From: Cichorium intybus | Lineage: Eukaryota; Streptophyta; Magnoliopsida; Asterales; Asteraceae | Direction of reading: 5' to 3' | Assembly (NCBI GenBank): GCA_023525715.1 | Contig: CM042011.1 | Location: 58,818,854-58,882,853, forward strand | DNA: 64,000 nucleotides | Shown: positions 53,354 through 64,000 of the stretch, in pieces | Layout of the letters: each line of letters opens with the position of its first letter | Position numbering within the stretch: the first letter of the stretch is position 1 | The notes under the pieces: model-generated | The model's database searches: none | What the model was told of the DNA's origin: nothing | The model's input: only the letters and a program-made list of their open reading frames with translations | Program-made: the position numbers and the translations under genes

Positions 53354-55057
53354 TTTTGAGATTTTTTAAGATTTAAATTATCATAATTGGATGTTCAACG
53401 ACCAAGTTTTGATAAAACTGACACTTTAATGACTTAATTTTATCAACAATCACTTTAATTTATGTTTGAAAATCTAATTTTATTTTCAACTGATTTGATC
53501 TATTACATTTTCATTAGAATCCTTCAAGACTAAACTATTTTACCACATCAATAATAACAAGCTCAACAAATTTCTTAGGAATTGCATTGTTATTTATTTA
53601 GGAAACGTAGAACCTTTAATATGTGGAATCATTATGGCACAATTTCAGCCAAGTTAGAAAAGTTAGATCAGTTGGTCTCCTATATAGAAGTTTATCCTAG
53701 TTCGCATACGTAGAATATCCGGTTTCTAAATTAGCAAGCATACTTACAAACCTTTTTTTTCTACATAAGAACACCATAAGCAGCGACTACAACACGAACA
53801 TGAGAATATGATCCAAAGTGAAAAAGTGGGTCCAAATGAAACAATTTATCAAATATGAAAGTTTTTAGATTTCTTTGTTTATTATCAAAAGATTATTGAT
53901 AATTGGTAAAATGAATATAATGAAAAAACTTAAAACATAAAGGGTTTTTTTTTTTTTTTGAAAAAAAATCAGATTTAAACATAAATAATTAACAAATGTA
54001 TTTTTTTATAATATCAACTTTTATTTCTTTGTTTAATCTTTTGCTTAATCTGATTACGGATTCACACGCAAACAAAAGTGATGATGTTCATTTAACTCGT
54101 TTAGCTTTTTCTGCATTCTTGTTATCAACTCAAAGATGCACCGGTGCTCAAAAGAAAGTTACCTATATGTCTTTTTTGAACTTCAACAAAAAATGTATGC
54201 TTTACCTATATTGAATTTCATTTTAGAATATACTTGTGTTCCTCTTAGAATATATTACTTTCATATTAGAATACATTCTTTTTATATATAGTTCATACCA
54301 GAATGGTAGTAGGGGCGGGGTTGACATTGGAGATTCGGGATCGGGATCGGGATTGGGGGTTTGACATTGGACTTCAATTCCTACAAAATCCAAAGAAATC
54401 AGCAAATATGGCCATTCTATAAAGTGAGTGGCCATTCTACAAGCGAGTGTCCTATGTACATGGTTGTTTTTTTAACTTGCAGGTTTATACATTCAACATG
54501 GTATTTAAGAATGCAACTTCAACGCTTGATGACAAGGATACAACATAGGTATGTCGAGGTCAAACTCAATGATCTAGAGAATGTGTTCATTTTAGAATAA
54601 CTGTATTTATTTTTGAATATTTGTATTTAACTTAGAATATGTTGTGTACTTATTATATTGTTTCCAATAAATTATATATTTTCAGAATAAATTATTTGTT
54701 TAATATAATATGTTCTTATTAGACACGTACTTTATGTTAGAATTTTTAACAAAATTCTGTGTTTTTTCGTTCCAATTTGAAAAACAATTTTTTCAATATT
54801 CAAATATGAAGTTTGTAAAAAAATGCTTTAACTTAATTCAAAATTAAAATTAAAAGAAAAAAAATATGAGATTACCATAATTATAGGGATTAGAAAATCA
54901 GTTATTATATTAAAATTTCGAAAATACCATAATTATAATTATAAGGGATTCTAAAGTTAGTTCTCATTTGAACCACTCTCTCTCTATATAAAATTATAAG
55001 ATTTTGTAGCTGATAAAACAATTTTATATGTGCCCCATATTAGGAAAATGTCACTAG
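53354..55057. other. Intergenic DNA; no supported feature
   Basis: AT-rich, with recurring TTAGAATAT motifs (54220-54660) and a short G-rich stretch (54312-54362). The open frames here are short and resemble nothing. Confidence 0.6.
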
Positions 55058-55060
55058 TTA

Positions 55061-56950
55061 GGCTGGGGGGAGCAGTCAGCATGCGCTGAGCATGCTGAAC
55101 TATGCCACGTCAGCTTTCAGCATGTTAGCACATGCTGACCAAATTTGGTGGGAGCAGTCAGCATGTGCTAACCATGCTAAACTATTTTTTAGATCTATTT
55201 TTTAAATTATTTATATTATTAAAAACAAATATAAAATTAAAAACTACCATTTCATTAAACTTAAAATCCATTACATTAAAATTAAAAACATAAAATAAAA
55301 CTTAAAACAAATGAAATTAAACTTAAAAACCGACTAAACAAACGAAATTAAACTACAAGCTACTCGTTGATGTGATATCCCAATTGCCTTGCCGCATCCC
55401 TCTTCATTTCCAACGCGAGTTCGTACTCGAACCCAGTCTTGCCCGATATGTCTTGTTGTATGATTTTTCGCAGCTGCATCTTCTCTTTGATTTTCAAGTT
55501 AGCCTCTTTCATTTTCTCAGCATTCTCTTTGATCTTCTAAGCTTCCTTGTATGTCTCAACATTGCCGGACAAAGTGAGTAAATCTTCATGAACACTACTA
55601 TTTGTACTAGTGCTAGTGGCTTCGCCTTTGCCTCTCTTCTTTCGCTTTGCTTCATCACGTCCCATGGGTTATGGTGGATCATAATTGAGGTTGAAGCCAA
55701 CACTTGGTTCTGATGAGGGGGATTGTGTGGATTCAGATACTTTATGTTTCTTTGATAAGTGGATAACGAATTGGTCAAAAGACTCTAGCTCTCTCCACTT
55801 CTCGTAATCTTTGACAGCACGCCAAAACACCTCTTGATTAAATTGAGAACCATATTGGGCATGTTACAAGAGCCTCGCTTTAGCCATAACATCGTCACCA
55901 TTGGCCCCACTTTGCCTTTGCCTCTCTACTTCTGCATGACACCCTTGGAATTCCATGACACCTTTGAATAAAGTGAATTGGGATTGCGGTACGTGGAACC
56001 CATTCGTCTACACCAACTCTGCCACACCTTTACTTTGAAGACATTTGTAGTTTGATTGATCCCCGTCTCAGCTTGTTGCGAACAATCGACCCATGCTTCG
56101 CCCAAATCTCGCACCTCATCATCATGCCAAGCGAGTCTAGGGGCTTTGCCTTTGTCACTTGGCCCGGAATCTTCTTCTTCTTCTTCTTCTGCTTCTTCGG
56201 TTTCTTCTTCTTCATCATTGGAGTTTTCTTCTTCTAGTCGGCGTGGTTTATTTCTTAGAAATTGGGATTCGGGAGAAAATTGGGATAGTGATTCTAGTGG
56301 TGGAGACATTTGTGGTGAATACATTTGTGGTGGAGATGGTTGTGTTGGAGATGGTTGTGGTGGAGATGATTGGTGTAACCAATTGTTGACATATTGTTGT
56401 TGCATACCCCAATTCGGTGCATATTGACCATATGCCATCGAATGGTCAACCGGTTGAGGTACATAACAACCGGCCGGAGGAGTTGCAATCGATGTAGTGG
56501 CGGATTTCTTTTTGGTAGCTTTGGTTGTTTTGGTTGGTTTGGTAGCTTTTCTTTGGCTTGAAGACATGATGAATGAAGATTGAGAGTGTTTTTGGAAGAA
56601 CAGAGAAGATGATTGTGTGAATGAAAGAGTAGAATGATATTGTTTATATAAGGGAAGATGTAACGGCTGGTTTTAAAAAAAACGGCTAGTTTTTTTTATA
56701 AAACAAATTGAATTTTATAGAATTTTTGGTTGAGGTTTTAAAAAAAAATTGGTTGAAAATGAGATTTAAATTTGGGGGTTGGAGGCTTGCCGTTGGAAAG
56801 GAGCCATTGGAGGCTGGTGGCGAGCTCGCCCAAATGTTGGCGAGGGACGTTCGGCGAAGGCGATGGCGAGCGAAGGCGGTGCAGTTTGGCAAGCGAAGGC
56901 AAGGTGATGGCGATGGTTTGGCGAGGGAGACAACGAGCTCCTCCCCAGCC
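55061..56950. mobile_element. PIF/Harbinger derivative carrying only ORF1
   Basis: The 1890-bp element starts GGCTGGGGGGAGC and ends with the matching complement GCTCCTCCCCAGCC. TTA flanks both sides (55058-55060, 56951-56953), the usual Harbinger target. It encodes the Myb-like accessory protein on the minus strand but no DDE transposase, so it could move only with help from elsewhere. A second, truncated copy of its left end lies at 36774. Confidence 0.85.
55360..56567 (-). pseudogene. Harbinger ORF1 (Myb/trihelix-like, NAM-associated C-terminus), broken
   Basis: From the ATG at 56567 the frame encodes a Lys/Thr-rich start, a Pro/Gln/Ser-rich low-complexity region, an acidic tract (~residues 110-135) and a Myb/SANT-like domain (WHDDEVRDLGEAWVDCS, then ETGINQT). 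After a frameshift near 55935 the C-terminal half continues (FWRAVKDYEKWRELESFD, then a Lys/Glu-rich coiled segment and ALEMKRDAARQLG) with three in-frame stops before TAG at 55360. In active PIF/Harbinger pairs ORF1 binds DNA and helps the transposase enter the nucleus. A minus-strand TATATAAAC at ~56643-56651 could be its TATA box. Plant copies are often mis-annotated as glutathione S-transferase T3-like. Confidence 0.82.
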
Positions 56951-57560
56951 TTACTCGTTGTAGGAGGTTAAAGTCCAGTCAGCCAATTTGTCCTTCCTTT
57001 AGTTTCAAATCGATTCATAAGAGCAATATCATATGAGCGGCTTCAAAGGGTTAGGATATGTAGGGACACTATGGTCATTTTATTTTATGACTAACGATAT
57101 GGTCAATCTTGTTCTTTTAATGATAACGATTTTAAAATATATAAAATCTAATTATAAAATATCAAAAAATGTTAGAGAAAAAAGATTTTAGCAAATATGA
57201 TATTTTCTATTTTTAAAAATAAAAAAATAAATATAGTATTTAGAAATTAGAGTAAACGAATATGATATTATAATTTTTAAAAATAATATTTATGAAATTT
57301 TTATTTATTTTTAATTTGGTAAATAAAAAATTAAGATTAACGGATAATTTTATCTATTAAATGTATCGCTTTTCTAGAGGAGTATGCATTTCTTGTTATC
57401 ACGTCTTTTTTTTTTTCGCTTTTGAAAAACCCCAAAAGGCTGCATCATGGTCCATATTTTTTCAATTATTGCTGGCCCACTGGTTTTAGATAATACGAAT
57501 AATAATATTTACATTTAAATTAGCATTATCAAAAATTAAGCGTCAAAAATCAATTATAAT

Positions 57561-58109
57561 TAGGGTCGTATATAAATGGATCAATTTTTTTGATTTCCGT
57601 TGGAAATTAGGAATAGATGGACTGTTTCATCGAACGAACACAGACGATGCTTTGTTCATGTTCGTTCGTTTAAGTTAGTCGGACAAACAAACGAATACAA
57701 ACGTATAAGCGAACGAGTTTTCTTGTTCATGTTCATTCGTATAACATATTATATTGTTCCTGTATGTTAGTTTATGTTTGTGAAAATTCTAAGCGAACAA
57801 ACATAAACAAACAGAGATAAACAAACAAAATTGAACATATATGAATTTAAATAAACATATAATATTGTAACGTAATTAAACACAATTGAACGTATATGAA
57901 CATAAAATGAACTCAAATGAACAAACATAAACGAATGTTCATGAACATAATTGAACGAACGATACCATTGTTCATGTTCGTTCGTTTAACTAAATAAATG
58001 AGAACTTGTATTCGTGTTCGTTAATTTATTAAATAAACGAACATAAATGAACTTTCCGCCGAATAGTTCACGAACGGTTCGCTGAACGTTCGGTTCGTTT
58101 ACAACCCTA
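57561..58109. mobile_element. hAT MITE rich in GTTCGTT units
   Basis: The ends TAGGGTCGTA and TACAACCCTA are inverted, and the flanking 8-mers ATTATAAT (57553-57560) and ATTCTAAT (58110-58117) differ at one base, as expected for an old hAT insertion. The interior is dominated by TGTTCGTTCGTT- and AACGAACAT-type hexamers in both orientations. Left of it, 56954-57560 holds nothing recognised. Confidence 0.7.
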
Positions 58110-58117
58110 ATTCTAAT

Positions 58118-58993
58118 CAAACTTATATAGCAATACGTTAATTTAAGACCTTAAATATTGTTTAAGTGTAATAGATCAACCATTTAATCTTGGAAAGATA
58201 ACGATCGAATTTATAAACGGTCAAAATCTCTAAAATAAAATTTATCCGTCTTATATTTACTAACAATTTTTATAAATATATCAAATATATTCGTTCTTTA
58301 CGACATTCATGAACACATGCACTTGGGCAGAATAACAACACTCTTCTTTTGACTATTGTTCTTCAAACAATGACGACGAATATTGTGGCCACCATGGATG
58401 CCTGAGTTAGGCCACAACGCAGGGCAGGGGAGTTATGAAGGTGTTAAATTGTGATTGCATGTGTGCTTCAGATTCGATTGCAACTGACTTCTGTTTTTTT
58501 TTATAGGTGATCATCCATAAACTCTTTTGGCTTAAATGTAATCTTCTTGATTGGTCTTGTTAAGTCTTTTTATTGAGATTTGCAAAGGTAGGAAGACTCG
58601 GTTTCAAAGAAAAATTAGGTAGACGAAGATTAATAAGGGGAACGTGAGACAAGATAATAAGGGGGTGCTTTCGTACATTTGGGTTCACCAGGGCATCCAT
58701 TTGTGCATGGTCAAACAATGCCAATAAAGTTTATTCCACCTTTTATGTGGCAAAATTTCAATCCATTTGGGGGGGGGGGGGGGGGGCTATGGAAATATTT
58801 TGAATCTTGTGGGGGTAGTGAGTGATGTCTTTCTTGCTTCTAAACCGATTTTCAGAAAAAGTTAGGTTATGTTAGGTTCTTGAATGTGAGGAATATGTAT
58901 GCATTTTCCAAGGTGTTGGATACCATTTGAATTTATTATTGTCATGTTATCATGTCAACAGTGAGGTTTGCTCGTCTAGTGTCAAACTGGGTG
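58118..58993. other. No supported gene; poly-G tract
   Basis: Contains a run of about 19 G at 58769-58787. Sequence to the left of the solo LTR continues into 60524 onward once the LTR is removed. Confidence 0.5.
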
Positions 58994-60519
58994 TGTAACG
59001 TCCCAAATTTCATAACCAAAATTTTCATTTTAAAATAAAGTAAAGTTATTGAAACCATTTCAATCATCATAAGAACCATTTTAAAATACCATAAACCCAT
59101 TTGATCCGTTTAGGAAAAACAATATTCCAAAACCCGTAGTAATAGGATTCAAATTGATAAACATATGACAACGGAAGTCTGAAATCAAAATCATGTCGGA
59201 TGCGAGTACAGTTAGGCCTCTCTCTTCCTTACTTCTGAAGACCTGAAAAACATTTAATTTGAGAGAGTAAGCATAAAGTTTAGTGAGTTCCCCAAGCTAC
59301 CACACATTTCATCACATTCTACCATATCGAAGTCATAAGAACGAATCATACGATTTAGCAATCAATCAAGACTAATCTAGCCCTAACACGCAATCTCATC
59401 CTATGGTTCTCAATCTGCTTCCGCATGCAACGTCACACATAGTATAGTGAGGACACTCACCTGAACCGCAAGGTAGAAACACAACACATGATTCTTGGAG
59501 ACCCAGTTACACGAACCTCCTAATTCATCATTAGATATAACTCAGTGGCCAAAACCAATTAAAGGTCAATCCTTTAGTCCTCATCTAAGATCCATCAAAG
59601 TTTGACCAAAAGTCAGACTGGTCAAAGTCAATGTGACACAATATCGTCGCTATCATATGCTCTTAGTGTCGCTATGAGACGCTTTCTGGTATCGGGCCTC
59701 CGCTAGGGATATCGATGCTATCTCCTGGTGGTAGCGGCACTATACTTGCAGTTTCCAACTTCCTCATTCAGTTCTTAATCCATTAAGATAACGGCCAATA
59801 ACTTCCGAGATTCATTCATTTAATCCATTGATTCATAAAAATGGTGACTTTATGGTCATGCATGTCCAACGCATGCCAAATCCTAAAACCTAGGTCACAA
59901 GGGACTTGGATCCTTCACAAGAAGCTAGAATGATCAAGAACTTATGATTTCCCTGATCCAGCTCAAGAGGAACAAAACAAGGTACTGGTTTCTGGAGTTT
60001 CCCCAACTCTAACAACAATATCACAAATGCCATAAACACCAACATTCAACACAAACTAGAAGAGAAATATTTTTCATGAAAGAAATTAGGAGATCATAGA
60101 CTTACAATGGTCCAGAATATGAAGGTTTATCTGGTTCTTGGCTAATGATGTCTCTCTTGCTCTACTTCTCAACTCCTTCCTCAAGTAACCTTCTTTAATA
60201 CGATTCTAAGCCAAAAATCACCATATGGGACTAGAACTTCATGCACACAGGTTTTCAGGGTTTATGGAGGCTACCAAATGATCCTCTTAGGGTTTAGTGT
60301 ACTTAAATAGGGACCAAGGCCTAAGATTCTAGTTTTGCAATTACCGCACATAGCGGCACTATCCTTAGCCTATAGTGTCACTACGCTCCAACTCTCGTGT
60401 ACCACATTCAATCCACCTTAGCATCGCCATTTTCCATAAGATTGCATCGCTAAATCTAATTCTTCCTTATCCTTTGCTCCCTAACCCCAATTTCTTCATT
60501 CGAGAACCGGGTCTTACTA
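58994..60519. mobile_element. Probable solo LTR of a Gypsy-type retrotransposon
   Basis: It starts TGTAACGTCCCAAATTTC and ends CGGGTCTTACTA, terminal sequences familiar from plant Gypsy LTRs (often TGTGACGCCC...). GGTG lies directly outside both ends (58990-58993, 60520-60523), a 4-bp match of the 5 expected. No internal retroviral coding sequence or second LTR is present, so recombination between LTRs is the simplest history. The LTR is about 1526 bp. Confidence 0.6.
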
Positions 60520-60523
60520 GGTG

Positions 60524-61968
<1,445 letters not shown>

Positions 61969-62346
61969 CTAAATTTACATTTGAGCTTAGATTTTGGGAT
62001 GGAATCCTTGATTCAATTGGGTAGATGAAACAACTAGGGCTGGCAAAAATGTACCGTGGAGAATCAACCAACATGTTGCCGACCGTACCAATAAAGTAGG
62101 TAGCCAACATGTTTGTACTCACCAACCACGAAATTCAATAATTTGTTTTGCTGCCCACATGTACGTATTTCTTCATTCTGACAAGAATGAATATGTACCG
62201 AAAGTATTTTATATAAAAATATTGGTATTATTTGAAAATAATAAACATAACTGAAATTATAACCAATTAACGTTTGATTATTTCTAGTTATCATGGGAAG
62301 TAGCAAATAATTCATACTTCAAAAAATGATTCAGCTAGTTGATATG

Positions 62347-64000
62347 TGTGACATCCGCCTAAAATGGATTCGGGTCAACCCAACCCAATTGGAAATTTAA
62401 TAAACCCTACTCGAGATTTCTCGATGCTAATAGGATCAAAACCCTTACACTACGATATAAATTGACGTTAATAGCAATATAGCATAGTATAACGTTATAA
62501 CTATAATCAAATTAAATTATGATACCATATTAAAATCAAATCAACGTATGATGCTCTAATTAAATTAAAAGAATCAAACTTGAATGCTATAATTAAACTT
62601 CAAATCAAAGTAGATTGTTATAATCAAATAATAACCTATTTTTTTATAAAACTCTATTTTTATAAATACTACATTAAATTTTATAAAACTCTTAAGATGC
62701 TTGTGTTAGTGGGGAATTATGAAGACCACCAAAAGTAAAAGGTTATTCCTTTGTCTCCCACTCACACCTCCCATCATCTTTCCTTTCATTTTTCTCCCAA
62801 CACATTATTTTCATCACCACTCAAACCATATATATTCTTTCTCTCACTCTCATTCTCGAAATTCCTCCTAGAAATCTTCATATTTCAGCCAAGAACACTC
62901 CAATATACTCAAATCTTCATCCCTCTTGAAGCATTCATCAATGTATGTTGTTAAAAGTCTCAAATTCATGAATGAAACAAATTAAATCCACCAAACTATC
63001 TAAAACTCATTTTATGCATAAACCTGATTTTTCTCAGGATCCCATCAATAAAATAAGAAGTTTTGGAAACTTTCAGAAAATAACTTGTTTTTATTGAATT
63101 ACTATAATTATTGCAATAAAATAGGGCAATAACTCACATAAAATACTTTTTGCAGTCAATAAATTCTGGGAAAATTTATTAAAAACAACCCATATATTGA
63201 GTAAAGTGGATTTATAAAGTTTCATGCATTCATATTACTGTTTGATGCTTATTTTGTATTTTATTTTTTTGTAGATAAATAAATTTCAAAATATAGTTAT
63301 GTATGTTAAAAACTAGATTTTATATTTTTCGCACCTTATTAACATTTTAAAGACTCCATGACAAAATTTACAGATTTTTGTAAGAATGTTTGCTTATTTT
63401 TCCTGATTTAATGATTATTTAATGATTTAAATTGATAATAAATAGCTACACATGTCCAAAAATTATAAAACCTTATCCGAATATCATATATAACATGTTA
63501 ATCATAAATAAAAAGTATAATGAATTTCTCTTAATATTTTCCTATTATTTATGATTTTATTGATTAGTTAATAATGAAAAACATAAGAAATACTTCTCAT
63601 AGTCCAAAATATCCAACATATTTACAGTAGGCTCAATATAATGTTAGAAAACTATGGTTAATTTTCCAGAATTTTTGGGAATCATTTATTATTTTTCCCG
63701 AAATTTGTTGTGGTTTAATTATTAAAATACTAAATAAATACTAAAGCAGTTAAGAAAAATATGAAACTTTTACAGTAATTACTATTTTATGAAATAATGA
63801 TTTTCTGATAATTTCAGAATGTTTCATTACTGTTTAGTATTTAAAACCATCTTCCTAAATATCTAAGCATGTAAAAATGTATTTTTAATGATTATTTCAT
63901 ATAAATAATTGTTTATAATATATAAAATCTGTAAATACTTATAATTTGACTAGTTATTATTTTAATAAAAAATTATTAAAATCTTGCCTAAAGTGAAAAT
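62347..64000. mobile_element. Start of a further LTR (Gypsy-type), truncated by the window edge
   Basis: TGTGACATCCGCCTAAAATGG is a typical Gypsy LTR start. About 400 bp later come CT-rich, leader-like sequence with a TATATAT motif (62745-62900), as seen around LTR transcription starts. No right end or coding region is visible before 64000, so the call rests on the terminus and layout only. 61967-62346 holds no feature. Confidence 0.45.

Overview
The window is nuclear DNA of a flowering plant, very probably a eudicot and perhaps a composite (Asteraceae). The evidence is a 17-exon full-size ABCG/PDR transporter gene with plant splice sites, tRNA-type SINEs, Copia, LINE, PIF/Harbinger, Mutator-type and hAT elements, and captured fragments of plant genes. 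The family guess rests only on the look of the LINE (RRM-type ORF1 plus zinc-binding RT) and is weak.

684-29112 (+): one intact gene. Seventeen exons splice to exactly 4377 nt, giving 1458 codons plus a stop, for a PDR-type ABC exporter of the ABCG36/PDR8-like clade. Its second intron is 20,981 bp (1857-22837). It holds a hAT transposase remnant, a mosaic of host-gene fragments (pantothenate synthetase, a U-box/ARM protein, an unknown fragment and a P4-ATPase), a Copia element with non-canonical TA...TA LTR ends that itself carries a Harbinger element, several MITEs, two terminal-inverted-repeat elements lying inside (TA)n microsatellites, two SINE-like units, and a Harbinger element filled with GGT/GTG repeats that ends 180 bp before exon 3. 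Smaller MITEs sit in introns 6, 8 and 10. Intron 13 is best read as a GC-AG intron.

29113-42982: intergenic and transposon-rich. It holds an hAT MITE with an exact 8-bp target duplication, a Harbinger element, a Mutator-like element with ~245-bp inverted repeats and an exact 9-bp target duplication, a small foldback MITE, and a ~480-bp segment present twice (33359-33839 and 40394-40860). The one other plausible host gene is a short single-exon ORF (41416-41664) behind a good TATA box. It encodes an 82-residue heptad-repeat coiled coil with one C-terminal membrane segment.

42998-53338: a full-length but decayed LINE (15-bp target duplication, oligo-A tail) split by a nearly full-length Copia element (45385-50167) with its own 5-bp target duplication.

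53354-64000: a PIF/Harbinger derivative carrying only the Myb-like ORF1 (broken), an hAT MITE, a probable solo LTR, a (TA)n(TG)n(TA)n tract and the start of another LTR that runs off the window.

Only the ABC transporter and possibly the 82-residue ORF look like working host genes. The rest is a layered transposon record whose nesting order can be read from target-site duplications.
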